Positions 1-6,853 of a stretch of DNA of 32,388 nt are shown one piece after another. This DNA comes from Candidatus Kaiserbacteria bacterium. GTDB lineage: Bacteria > Patescibacteriota > Minisyncoccia > Phycocordibacterales > Phycocordibacteraceae. Both the position numbers and the translations under genes were made by a program. Each line of letters begins with the position of its first letter. Position 1 is the stretch's first letter. The DNA is taken from positions 1-32,388 of the forward strand of contig JARIGN010000009.1 in assembly GCA_029288835.1 (NCBI GenBank). The letters are read 5' to 3'. Below the pieces are notes generated by a model. The model saw only the letters and a list, made by a program, of their open reading frames with translations, made no database searches and was not told where the DNA came from.

Positions 1-19
1 GGCCTTCTAGAACGAGTGT

Positions 20-238
20 TTACCAGGTGAGCAGAGAGGAAACACTGTTCAAGAGTTCGTGACGACCGAAAAGGATCGCGGCGAGTACGATGATGAGGAT
101 GGAGGCTAGGCTACCGAAAACTAATACATACTCCGGTATGCCCATATTTTTCCAGTATCCTCGGACTTTGTCATCGAAAGGAATCTCATCCTCCTCTTCA
201 CCAAGGTGGGCAACCAGGTGGACATGTTCTTTAGACAA
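20..238 (-). CDS. small single-pass membrane protein, TTG start
   Basis: This is a hypothetical protein of about 72 residues. The N-terminal half is acidic and hydrophilic, with HVHLVAHLGEEEDE near the start. It is followed by one hydrophobic segment (EYVLVFGSLASILIIVLAAILF) and a short tail ending LLTW. I chose the TTG at 238 because GGGGAA lies six bases upstream. The in-frame ATG at 295 overlaps the -10 box of the only good promoter, so it would not be on the message. If the ATG were used, the protein would gain a Cys-containing N-terminus (MFPSCHWGCEH). The reading frame continues further upstream but shows no protein-like character there. Function is unknown. It is transcribed divergently from the small membrane protein at 383. 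Confidence 0.6.
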   Translation of the reverse strand: MSKEHVHLVAHLGEEEDEIPFDDKVRGYWKNMGIPEYVLVFGSLASILIIVLAAILFGRHELLNSVSSLLTW

Positions 239-293
239 ATCAGATTCCCCGTTTGGTACTATGTGTTCGCACCCCCAATGGCACGAAGGAAAC

Positions 294-322
294 ATTCTAA
301 TGCAAAAAAGCACATCAGTCAA
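294..322 (-). promoter_or_regulatory. promoter for the small membrane protein at 20-238
   Basis: Read on the minus strand, a TTGACT -35 box (317-322) is separated by 17 bases from a TAGAAT -10 box (294-299). Transcription would start near 287, about 50 bases before the TTG start codon. A TTGACG box on the plus strand (328-333) could serve the divergent gene at 383, but its -10 partner is weak. Confidence 0.6.
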
Positions 323-382
323 ATGGCTTGACGATTTTTTCGCGTGGTACACTAAAAGCGTGCGTTTGGGCCCAACATAACC

Positions 383-676
383 ATGAGCGAATTCTTCAGA
401 ATGAATCTTTTCTTTGCAGTTGCGACCGTAGGGTTTGTCATAATTGCCATTTTGGTAGTTATTGCACTCATCTATCTCATCAAGATCATGCGCACGCTGA
501 AGCGTGTTGCGGACACCGTCGAAGAAGAAACTGAAGCGCTTAAAGCAGATATTCATCAGGCACGTGCTTCTATTAAGCGCAGCAAGGCAAAGGGCTTCCT
601 TGGTCCGATCCTTGCGCTGGTGGGTTTTGCAGGAAAGTCGGGCAAGCGTCTCCTTAAAAAGCGGCGCAGCTCTTAA
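383..676 (+). CDS. small membrane protein with basic C-terminus
   Basis: A 97-residue protein of unknown function. Residues 8-34 form one strongly hydrophobic helix. An amphipathic, probably coiled-coil stretch follows (TLKRVADTVEEETEALKADI), then a second, weaker hydrophobic patch (GFLGPILALVGFAG) and a very basic end (KRLLKKRRSS). The layout resembles small DUF948/YtxH-like envelope proteins, but I cannot assign a family. It ends 15 bases before the next gene, which also encodes a membrane-anchored basic protein, so the two are probably co-transcribed. No SD precedes the ATG. Confidence 0.7.
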   Translation: MSEFFRMNLFFAVATVGFVIIAILVVIALIYLIKIMRTLKRVADTVEEETEALKADIHQARASIKRSKAKGFLGPILALVGFAGKSGKRLLKKRRSS

Positions 677-691
677 TCATCATTTATTTTT

Positions 692-1249
692 ATGGCACAA
701 GCAAAAAAGAAATCATCCAATCATGACGCAGTCGTGGCCGCAGAGATTGGCGCAGGCATTCTTGCCGCTGCCGGAGCTGCAGCCGCTGGATATTATTACT
801 ACGGCTCAAAGAAAGCAGACACCCACCGCCGAAAGACGGCAAAGTGGGCGGGAGAAATGAAGGACAAAGTTGTGAAGGAAGCAAAGAAGCAGATTAAGGT
901 AGCGGCGAAGCTTGATAAGGCGGCGATGGCGGTAATCGTGGACAATGCGGCAAAGGCGTATGCTGGCGCACGCAATGTGAAGCGCGAGGAACTCCTTGCG
1001 GCAGCAAACGAGCTCAAGCAGAACTGGAAGCTGATCGAGGCCGAGCTCGCGAGTGCTGCACGCAAAGGCGAAGGCGTAGCAAAGAAGGTGGCGAAGCAGG
1101 GCGGCGCCGCGGTCAAGCATGCAAGCAAGACCGCAACCAAGTCTCCACGCAGCGCCGTTAAAAAGGCAGGTACCCAGCCAGCAAAGAAAGCTGCTCCCAA
1201 GAAAGCTACAAAGAAAAGTGCTCCGAAGGCAGCGAAAAAGAGCGGCTAG
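692..1249 (+). CDS. membrane-anchored protein with histone-H1-like Lys/Ala tail
   Basis: A 185-residue protein. Residues about 14-38 are a Gly/Ala-rich hydrophobic segment ending in four tyrosines (GYYYYGSKK), probably a membrane helix. Residues 45-125 are helical and charged (KDKVVKEAKKQIKVAAKLDK). From about residue 125 to the end the chain is almost only Lys, Ala, Pro, Ser and Thr with repeated AAPKKA/KKA units, like eukaryotic histone H1 tails and bacterial AlgP/Hc1-type proteins. This suggests a polyanion-binding tail tethered to the membrane, but that is inference. It sits between the small membrane protein and the DsbA-like gene, with only short gaps. Confidence 0.75.
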   Translation: MAQAKKKSSNHDAVVAAEIGAGILAAAGAAAAGYYYYGSKKADTHRRKTAKWAGEMKDKVVKEAKKQIKVAAKLDKAAMAVIVDNAAKAYAGARNVKREELLAAANELKQNWKLIEAELASAARKGEGVAKKVAKQGGAAVKHASKTATKSPRSAVKKAGTQPAKKAAPKKATKKSAPKAAKKSG

Positions 1250-1280
1250 TGGTACAATTCGAGCACATAAGTAAACGCAT

Positions 1281-1997
1281 ATGAATCCAAACAATACCTT
1301 CCTTGATAAGTACCTAACCCCAATCGCAGTCATTCTCGCCGCAGTCATCATCGCCCTCACCTTTATTTTTGCAAAAGGTGGCCAGGCGGTGCAGCAGGCA
1401 GCGACCGGTACAAACCCTTCCGCACCGACGGTGAACATTAAGAACCTTAAGACACAGGGTGAGCCCTACGTCGGCAACGCAAACGCACCGGTAACGATGG
1501 CACTCTTCTTTGACTACCAGTGCCCATTCTGTAAGCAATTTGATGCTACAGTCGTGCCACAGCTATACACGAGCTACGTGCAGACCGGTAAATTGAAGAT
1601 TGTCTTCAAGGACTTCGACTTCCTTGGTCCAAACTCTACCCAGGCATCAGAATTTGCTCGTGCGGTGTGGGCGCTTTACCCAGACAAGTTCTACCAGTGG
1701 TATTCAGCTATCTTTGCTGCACAGCTTGAGGAAAGCCGCACTGCAGACGCAGGATATCTTCCACACCTTGAGAAAGTCACGGCTACTATTCCGGGTATTG
1801 ATGTAAACAAGGTTGTTACAACCATGAATGCAAACAAGACGGCGTATGACGCAACCATCGCCGCCGACTTCACCGAAGGTCAAGGCTATGGCATCCAGGG
1901 AACGCCAAGTGTTATCGTTGGCACCACGCTTCTTCAGGGTCTTCAGCCGTATTCAGCGGTGTCTCAGTTGATCGACTCTCAGTTGAACGGTAAGTAG
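1281..1997 (+). CDS. membrane-anchored DsbA-like thiol-disulfide oxidoreductase
   Basis: A 238-residue thioredoxin-fold protein predicted to act outside the cytoplasmic membrane in forming or isomerising disulfides. Residues about 11-31 are an uncleaved-looking signal anchor. A Pro/Thr-rich linker follows, then the DsbA/BdbD-type domain from about residue 55. The active-site CPFC is at residues 81-84, and the cis-proline loop GTPSVIVG begins at 207. The length is typical of the DsbA/Thioredoxin_4 family. The likely partner for reoxidation is the VKOR-family protein encoded at 16580 in this window. A structured repeat element begins eight bases after the stop codon. Confidence 0.9.
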   Translation: MNPNNTFLDKYLTPIAVILAAVIIALTFIFAKGGQAVQQAATGTNPSAPTVNIKNLKTQGEPYVGNANAPVTMALFFDYQCPFCKQFDATVVPQLYTSYVQTGKLKIVFKDFDFLGPNSTQASEFARAVWALYPDKFYQWYSAIFAAQLEESRTADAGYLPHLEKVTATIPGIDVNKVVTTMNANKTAYDATIAADFTEGQGYGIQGTPSVIVGTTLLQGLQPYSAVSQLIDSQLNGK

Positions 1998-2004
1998 TTT
2001 CTTC

Positions 2005-2124
2005 AAAGCAACCCAGAAGTGTCCCTTCGAAAGGCACGGAATATTTTTCTGCTGAAAAATTTCCTCCTGCTCGGGCCGTCGCCCTGCGCAGAGGCCTTTC
2101 TCAAGGACACTTCTGGGTTGCTTT
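2005..2124. repeat. multi-stem repeat element, copy 1
   Basis: A 120-base intergenic element that folds on either strand. The outer stem is a perfect 20-bp inverted repeat (2005-2024 with 2105-2124; left arm begins AAAGCAACCC). A small internal loop follows, then a 6-bp stem AAAGGC/GCCTTT (2030-2035 with 2094-2099). Inside are two hairpins: 2038-2064 (GGAA, one-base bulge, ATTTTTC, loop TGCT) and 2067-2091 (CTGC..GGGC, loop CGTC). The internal ~70 bases match copy 2 at 6877-6946 almost exactly, but the outer arms do not. It lies between the DsbA-like and dienelactone hydrolase genes. Confidence 0.9.
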
Positions 2125-2152
2125 AGTTCATCAATACTTTATCCAATACTCT

Positions 2153-2158
2153 TATACT
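2153..2158 (+). promoter_or_regulatory. -10 box for dienelactone hydrolase gene
   Basis: TATACT lies ten bases upstream of the ATG at 2168. That predicts a very short or absent leader. I see no convincing -35 hexamer at 16-18 bases; TTCATC at 2127 is 20 bases away. Confidence 0.4.
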
Positions 2159-2167
2159 GAACCCTAT

Positions 2168-2878
2168 ATGAAAGAAAATTATGTAACTTTGAAGGTTGAT
2201 GATGGGACGGAGATGGATGCGTATGTGTCTAAGCCCCAAGGAGGAAATGCTGGGGCAGTGAAAGGTGGGGTGATCGTTTTGCAGGAAGCATTCGGCGTGA
2301 ATGACTACATTCGTCGCGTTGCAGATAGAATTGCTGCGGAAGGGTACTTAGTGATTGCACCGGAACTTTTCCATCGTACGTCCTCTGGTTTTAGTCCTGT
2401 CGATGCGCCAATGGAAGAAGTGATGCCCCTTATTCAGGCGCTTAAGAATGAGGAAATTGAAAGCGACGTTCGCGCAACACGCGAATGGCTCGTAGCCCAG
2501 GAAGGTGTCGGAGAGAACATTGGCATCATTGGTTTCTGCATGGGAGGACGCTCGGCATATATTGCTAACAGTTCTGGCATGGAGTTTAAGGCAGCAATTT
2601 CCCTCTATGGCGGTGGTATATCAGACATGCTCGACCGTGTGCCAAAGCTTTCAGCACCAATGCTTTTCTTCTGGGGCGGGGCAGATGTGCGCATTCCTCG
2701 TGAGATGTGGTCAAAGATTCCTGCGGCCATGGACGAGGCAGGGAAGGCACATGTGGACGTAGAGTTCAGTGGTGCGCAGCATGCGTATCTCACCGATGAC
2801 CGCGCAAGCTACGACAAGAATGCCTCAGAGCTTACTTGGCCGATGATCCTCAATTTCTTCAAGCAGAAGTTGGGCTAG
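2168..2878 (+). CDS. dienelactone hydrolase family protein
   Basis: A 236-residue cytoplasmic alpha/beta hydrolase. The catalytic triad is visible: nucleophile Cys124 in GFCMGGR, Asp173 in WGGADVRIP and His205 in GAQHAYL. Glu40 in QEAFGVN matches the conserved glutamate near the active site of this family. Length and layout match carboxymethylenebutenolidase-like proteins, but the family acts on many esters and the true substrate is unknown. No aromatic-degradation genes are nearby. The gene stands alone, preceded by repeat element copy 1 and followed by a weak hairpin. Confidence 0.9.
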   Translation: MKENYVTLKVDDGTEMDAYVSKPQGGNAGAVKGGVIVLQEAFGVNDYIRRVADRIAAEGYLVIAPELFHRTSSGFSPVDAPMEEVMPLIQALKNEEIESDVRATREWLVAQEGVGENIGIIGFCMGGRSAYIANSSGMEFKAAISLYGGGISDMLDRVPKLSAPMLFFWGGADVRIPREMWSKIPAAMDEAGKAHVDVEFSGAQHAYLTDDRASYDKNASELTWPMILNFFKQKLG

Positions 2879-2896
2879 CATACAGAGTATGTTTTC
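2879..2896 (+). terminator. weak terminator-like hairpin after dienelactone hydrolase
   Basis: CATAC / loop AGA / GTATG followed by TTTTC, immediately after the stop codon. The stem is only five base pairs, so its strength is doubtful. Confidence 0.35.
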
Positions 2897-2950
2897 ATTA
2901 AAACGAGGATAAAATATTACAGATAGTAGTATTAATTAATGTGACGTATA

Positions 2951-2979
2951 AAGAAAAGCTGCTCATGGTAAGAGCAGCT
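2951..2979 (-). terminator. rho-independent terminator of the small minus-strand gene
   Basis: On the minus strand AGCTGCTC and GAGCAGCT form a perfect 8-bp stem around a 7-base loop, followed directly by a U-rich tail (TTTTCTT). It lies 12 bases beyond the stop codon of the small gene at 2991-3215. The plus strand has no U tail. Confidence 0.8.
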
Positions 2980-2990
2980 GCGGCAAATCT

Positions 2991-3215
2991 TTACATCTTC
3001 GGTATATAGAGTATCTGATGACAAATAATTCGAGTTCGAGGTAGGTCGCCGTTCCTTCCCCGCAAGCCATGCGACTGTGTGTGAGATTTGATGTGGAATG
3101 GCAGACTTACAGGAGATCCAGTATACTCCTCCAATTCAGAACTCAGTATCTTAGGCACCTCTGTAGACTCCTTTGGATGAACATCCATATAAATGTGCCA
3201 GAGAATGTAGATCAT
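2991..3215 (-). CDS. small orphan protein with its own transcription unit
   Basis: A 74-residue protein with no family I recognise. It starts MIYILWHIYMDVHP and ends ILYIPKM; it has several His and basic residues and no clear membrane helix beyond the short N-terminal hydrophobic stretch. The case for a real gene is its surroundings. A textbook SD (AAGGAGG, 3221-3227) lies five bases before the ATG. A promoter is present (ATGACA, 17 bases, TATAGT), and a strong terminator lies 12 bases after the stop. It is more AT-rich than its neighbours. An alternative reading is a short structured or regulatory RNA. Confidence 0.55.
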   Translation of the reverse strand: MIYILWHIYMDVHPKESTEVPKILSSELEEYTGSPVSLPFHIKSHTQSHGLRGRNGDLPRTRIICHQILYIPKM

Positions 3216-3238
3216 TAGCTCCTCCTTATCTAACGCGG

Positions 3239-3267
3239 ACTATAATATAAAAAAATAGTCTTGTCAT
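3239..3267 (-). promoter_or_regulatory. promoter for the small orphan gene
   Basis: On the minus strand ATGACA (3262-3267) is spaced 17 bases from TATAGT (3239-3244). Transcription would start near 3232, leaving a leader of about 17 bases that contains the SD. The rest of 3245-3391 is AT-rich and I see no other feature in it. Confidence 0.5.
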
Positions 3268-3391
3268 CTATACAGCTACGGATCAGACCCAGTGTATTTC
3301 GTGAAGTTATCCCCACCACCTCAAAAAACTGCACATGCTAGCGTGAATAGTGCAGCGGGCTTTGCTCGCCTTAACCATTAACCATATACCT

Positions 3392-3952
3392 ATGGCCAAT
3401 TACAATCTTGTTGCCGTTTCAGGAAGTCTTCGAAAGGGTTCATTTGATACCGCGCTTTTGCATGCATTCGCAGCACAGGGCGCAGCTATGCCTGAGAGCA
3501 TGAATGTCGAAATACTCGATATTGATTTTTTACCGGTCTATAACCAGGACTTCGATGCGAATTATCCAGCTGACGCTCAGGGGCTCAAGGATAAGATAAA
3601 AGCTGCAGACGCGGTACTCCTTGCGACGCCGGAATACAACCGCACTATGTCGAGTGCGATGAAGAACTTTATCGACTGGACTTCGCGCCCGTATGGCACC
3701 GCGCCGTGGAGCGGAAAGATTGTCTTCACGCTCGGCGCCACTGGCGGGGTAGTGGGTACGGCGCTTGCACAGGCCGACCTTAAGAAGAGCCTTTTGTTCC
3801 TTGATGCTGCAGTCATGGGGCAGCCGGAATTTTATATGAGCGGCAATGCGCAGAAATTTGATGCCGAAGGAAATCTCACTGACGAAGATACCAAGAAGCA
3901 CATTGATGGAGCGCTTGCAGCGATAAAGGCACGCATTGACGCAACGCGCTAA
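3392..3952 (+). CDS. NADPH-dependent FMN reductase family flavoprotein
   Basis: A 186-residue flavodoxin-fold protein of the NADPH-dependent FMN reductase/azoreductase family (SsuE, ChrR/YieF-like). The flavin phosphate loop SGSLRKGS is near residue 9. The family signature PEYNRTMSSAMKNFIDW is in the middle and LGATGG lies downstream. I placed the start at the ATG giving MANYNLVAVSGS, because the upstream in-frame residues add no family sequence. It probably transfers hydride from NAD(P)H to FMN or quinone-like acceptors in the cytoplasm; the substrate cannot be read from the sequence. It precedes the MarR-efflux block but has its own intergenic spacer. Confidence 0.9.
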   Translation: MANYNLVAVSGSLRKGSFDTALLHAFAAQGAAMPESMNVEILDIDFLPVYNQDFDANYPADAQGLKDKIKAADAVLLATPEYNRTMSSAMKNFIDWTSRPYGTAPWSGKIVFTLGATGGVVGTALAQADLKKSLLFLDAAVMGQPEFYMSGNAQKFDAEGNLTDEDTKKHIDGALAAIKARIDATR

Positions 3953-3981
3953 ATACGCAAGAAGTGCTAGGGGTTTATTGC

Positions 3982-4010
3982 TTGCGCTTCACGACGCATT
4001 CATATATAGT
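3982..4010 (+). promoter_or_regulatory. promoter of the marR-like gene
   Basis: TTGCGC (3982-3987), 17 bases, TATAGT (4005-4010). The predicted start is near 4017, inside the operator palindromes, so a bound repressor would block initiation. Confidence 0.55.
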
Positions 4011-4033
4011 TAGATAGGCTAACTATTAGCCTA
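4008..4033 (+). promoter_or_regulatory. two nested palindromic operators, probable MarR autoregulation site
   Basis: Two overlapping perfect inverted repeats lie between the -10 box and the start codon: AGTTAG-5-CTAACT (4008-4024) and TAGGCTAA-3-TTAGCCTA (4015-4033). MarR dimers bind pseudo-palindromes of this size, and the site ends seven bases before the regulator's ATG. Binding by this regulator is inferred from position. Confidence 0.65.
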
Positions 4034-4040
4034 CTTAACA

Positions 4041-4514
4041 ATGACTGCTCGATTGGCAACCACATCAGCGCCAAAGAAAGGCACCGTCCAGGAACAGCTC
4101 CCGCAGCTTTTCTTTGAAATGGGCCGGCTTTTGAAGCGTGAAATGAGCCGCGACGGGATCCAGCATGATGCGCTTTCGTATCTACATATGGAAACTATGC
4201 GGTATATCGAGGAGCGTACCCGTGCTGAGGGTACGCCTTCGATGCGTGAGGTGGCGGTATACCTGAAGATTGCGCCGCCGTCTGCGACAGCGCTCATCGA
4301 CGGTCTTGTACGGGATGGCATCCTTGAGCGCGCACCCGATCCAAAAGATCGGCGTGTGGTGCGCCTTTCGGTATCAAAGAAAGGTACTAAGCTTATGGAA
4401 ACGATGATGCAGGCACGCGCGGAAGCGTTTAGCCGTGTCATTGAGAACCTATCCACAAAGGATTGTGAGGAACTTGTGCGTATACTTAGCCGTATAACCA
4501 GCACCTCCGTATAA
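4041..4514 (+). CDS. MarR-family transcriptional regulator
   Basis: A 157-residue winged-helix regulator. The N-terminal helices form the dimer region. The recognition helix region is SMREVAVYLKIAPPSATALI, followed by a wing containing the family signature DPKDRRVVRLSVSKKG. The C-terminal helix completes the dimer. MarR proteins usually repress their own gene and an adjacent efflux system and let go on binding small phenolic or toxic ligands. Here palindromic operators overlap the start site, and the next genes encode adaptors, an MFS pump and an ABC exporter, so control of that block is likely. The stop codon lies inside a terminator-like hairpin. Confidence 0.92.
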   Translation: MTARLATTSAPKKGTVQEQLPQLFFEMGRLLKREMSRDGIQHDALSYLHMETMRYIEERTRAEGTPSMREVAVYLKIAPPSATALIDGLVRDGILERAPDPKDRRVVRLSVSKKGTKLMETMMQARAEAFSRVIENLSTKDCEELVRILSRITSTSV

Positions 4515-4530
4515 GAGGTGCCACCTTTAT
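4501..4530 (+). terminator. terminator or attenuator at the marR-like stop codon
   Basis: GCACCTC / loop CGTATAA / GAGGTGC is a perfect 7-bp stem that contains the TAA stop in its loop and is followed by CACCTTTATTT. It would lower read-through into the efflux genes. A possible separate promoter for the adaptor is TTTACA followed 18 bases later by TAGAAA. Confidence 0.5.
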
Positions 4531-4580
4531 TTCGAATTTACAAATTATTTTTACTTATTCTAGAAACCCCGCTCGTCATT

Positions 4581-6152
4581 ATGAAAAACTTCCCGCCAAT
4601 TTCAGAACTCTTGAAGAACACCGCCGTACGCGCCTCGCTCGCTATTGTGGGCCTTATGCTGGTCGGCAGCCTTGCATACTATTTGATAGAGACCCAGCCT
4701 GCAAAAGAAGCATATGCTGCCGTACAAACCGGGAACATCACCCAGGTAGTCACTGCGACCGGTGTGGTCTCGCCAGTGCAAAATCCAAACCTTTCTTTCG
4801 AGGTGGGTGGGCAGGTGAAAGGCGTGGAAGTGAAGGCGGGACAAAAAGTAGTGGCGGGACAGCTCCTTGCAAACCTCGACACGAGCGTTCTGGGCGCAAG
4901 CCTTTCTGCAGCGGAAGCGAAGCTTAACGAGCTCGAGGCGGGTCCGCGGTCCGTGGACCTTGCCGGCCAGCAGACAGGTGTAGCGTCGGCGCAAACGCAG
5001 CTTCAAAATACTTACACGAACATTCCCCTTACCCTCACGACTGCTTATTCTTCCGCGAAGTCTGCAATCAATACCCAAATTGACCCGCTCTTTGATTTCT
5101 CTAATCTTGCTGACCCTGTAATTACGAGCATTTCAACTGATCAGTCCGAGCGAATTCAAATTGATACCGAACGTGTTGCACTGAATGCCGACTTTACCAC
5201 CTGGCAGAGCCAGCTTGGCCAAGCAAGTGAACCCTCCTCCCCTGACCAGCTCCAGCGTGTCACGAGCGAAGGTCTTGGTCATCTTGAGAATATCCGAAAC
5301 TTCCTTAATGACCTCATTTCAGCTCTTAACGCTCAGCAGCCAAACGGTAACTTCACGAAGACCCAGCAGACGGCAGCACTCGCCAATGCAAATGCTGCAC
5401 TCAGCACCGTGAATGGCCAGATTGCGGCGCTTACCAGTGCGAGCCAAAGCATCACCACCCAGCAGCTTGCGGTACAGTCTGCACAGGACCAGCTCAATGC
5501 GACTGCAGCAGGTGCAACGCCGCAGGATATTCAGGCGCAGCGTGCGGTGGTGGCAGGTATAGAGGCGCAAATCGCGCAGCAGGAGATTGTCGCGCCATTC
5601 TCAGGAACCATAGCAAGCGTTTCCATTAAGCCCGGCGATGCGGTCTCGGCGAATACACCCGCTATTTCCTTGATTCCAAATGGCACATTTGAAATGGATG
5701 TCTATGTACCAGAAAATGACGTCACTAAGGTAAAGGTTGGTGACTCAGCAAATGTCACGCTCGACGCGTACGGTTCAGGGCGCGTATTCCCTGCAACGGT
5801 TGGTACGGTTGAGACTTCTCCATCAACTAATCCAAACACGGCAGCAGCCCCAGGCACCGCAGCAGCACCAACGGGCTATAAGATTACACTCATCTTCGCA
5901 AATGCAGACCCTTCAATCGCAAATGGCATGACCGGAAGTGCAACCATCAACGCCGGCAATGCGCAAAACGTACTTATCATTCCTGCATCTGCGGTTATCA
6001 CAAACGGCAGTCAACAGGTCGTCCTTAAAAAGACAGCACAGGGTCTCGTGCAAACGCCCGTGACTATCGGGCTCACCAGCACCAGCACGGTCGAAGTGCT
6101 TTCCGGTCTTTCCGCAGGCGATACGGTCTCCGCGGTTGGTTCCCAATCCTAA
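4581..6152 (+). CDS. HlyD/RND-type membrane fusion (adaptor) protein
   Basis: A 523-residue adaptor protein. Residues about 16-37 form the N-terminal membrane anchor. The first half of the lipoyl domain follows (SFEVGGQVKGVEVKAGQKV), then a long Gln/Ala/Thr-rich alpha-hairpin insert of about 230 residues. The second lipoyl half is APFSGTIASVSIKPGDAV, and beta-barrel and membrane-proximal domains complete the C-terminus. I prefer the ATG at 4581 to the upstream in-frame GTG, because the extra residues would lie in the terminator region. It probably links the pumps encoded downstream to the outside of the cell, and is cotranscribed with a second, shorter adaptor 27 bases later. Confidence 0.9.
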   Translation: MKNFPPISELLKNTAVRASLAIVGLMLVGSLAYYLIETQPAKEAYAAVQTGNITQVVTATGVVSPVQNPNLSFEVGGQVKGVEVKAGQKVVAGQLLANLDTSVLGASLSAAEAKLNELEAGPRSVDLAGQQTGVASAQTQLQNTYTNIPLTLTTAYSSAKSAINTQIDPLFDFSNLADPVITSISTDQSERIQIDTERVALNADFTTWQSQLGQASEPSSPDQLQRVTSEGLGHLENIRNFLNDLISALNAQQPNGNFTKTQQTAALANANAALSTVNGQIAALTSASQSITTQQLAVQSAQDQLNATAAGATPQDIQAQRAVVAGIEAQIAQQEIVAPFSGTIASVSIKPGDAVSANTPAISLIPNGTFEMDVYVPENDVTKVKVGDSANVTLDAYGSGRVFPATVGTVETSPSTNPNTAAAPGTAAAPTGYKITLIFANADPSIANGMTGSATINAGNAQNVLIIPASAVITNGSQQVVLKKTAQGLVQTPVTIGLTSTSTVEVLSGLSAGDTVSAVGSQS

Positions 6153-6179
6153 TACCTACTAATCCGTAATTAATTCTGT

Positions 6180-6845
6180 ATGGCACAAGAAAACACAAAC
6201 GAATCAACAGCAGTAGAGAATGCTCCAAAGAGCCGTGTTCCGCTCATGGTTGCCGCAGCGATCGTGCTCATTATTGGCGGCGGTATCGGCGCACTCGCGT
6301 ATCTCGGCGTCACCAACCAGCAGGTTTATATCGAAAAGTCCGCAGTGCAGGCTCCTCAGACAGCACTCGCCCCCACCACCGCAGGCACACTCATGAATGT
6401 GTATGTAAAGGTGGGCGATGTGCTTTTGCCTAATACGCCCGTGGCGCAGGTTGGCACGCAGCTCGTCACCTCAACGGCAGGCGGCCTCGTGATTCTCACT
6501 AACACTAACATCGGAAGCTTGGTGAATGCCGGCACGCCGGTAGTAACCACCATCGATCCAAAGCAGCTTCGCGTCGTGGGGCAGCTTGAGGAAGATAAGG
6601 GATTGGCGAATGTTGCCGTGGGTGACCAAGCAAAGTTTACGGTCGATGCATTTCCTGGTCAGACGTTTTATGGTGTCGTGAGTGAAGTGGCCCCAACCGC
6701 AGAAGCTTCTGATGTGGTCTTCCAGGTCTCCGACCAGCGACAAGAGCAAAACTTTAATGTATATGTTGCGTATGACCTTACGAAGTATCCACAACTGAAG
6801 AATGGGATGAGTGCGAAGATTTGGGTGTATCGAGGAAAGAGTTAA
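6180..6845 (+). CDS. short HlyD-like secretion/efflux adaptor
   Basis: A 221-residue protein with a cytoplasmic N-terminus, one membrane helix (about residues 21-43) and a compact lipoyl/beta-barrel region resembling EmrA/HlyD without the alpha-hairpin. Visible pieces are APTTAGTLMNVYVKVGDVL, a second lipoyl-like half TSTAGGLVILTNTNIGSLV and a C-terminal barrel ending NGMSAKIWVYRG. Missing the hairpin, it could not reach a TolC-type channel, so it probably acts as a pump-associated cap or stabiliser. It lies between the long adaptor and the MFS transporter, separated from the latter by repeat element copy 2. Confidence 0.8.
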   Translation: MAQENTNESTAVENAPKSRVPLMVAAAIVLIIGGGIGALAYLGVTNQQVYIEKSAVQAPQTALAPTTAGTLMNVYVKVGDVLLPNTPVAQVGTQLVTSTAGGLVILTNTNIGSLVNAGTPVVTTIDPKQLRVVGQLEEDKGLANVAVGDQAKFTVDAFPGQTFYGVVSEVAPTAEASDVVFQVSDQRQEQNFNVYVAYDLTKYPQLKNGMSAKIWVYRGKS

Positions 6846-6853
6846 TATGCGAC

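Noticed and set aside
296-556. N-terminal part of the 178-codon minus-strand frame starting at 556
   Set aside because: It overlaps the plus-strand gene at 383 antisense and lies upstream of the promoter for the short membrane protein.
806-1438. 210-codon minus-strand open frame
   Set aside because: It runs opposite to the Lys/Ala-rich gene and the DsbA-like gene; its Cys/Leu/Arg-rich translation is what antisense of such genes gives.
2005-2124. Repeat copy 1 as an ordinary rho-independent terminator
   Set aside because: No U tract follows on either strand, the loop is ~80 bases with internal hairpins, and the conserved core recurs at 6854-6970.
4518-4580. GTG start for the long adaptor protein at 4518
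   Set aside because: It lies in the 3' arm of the terminator hairpin, and the added residues do not look like an adaptor N-terminus; the ATG at 4581 places the membrane anchor normally.
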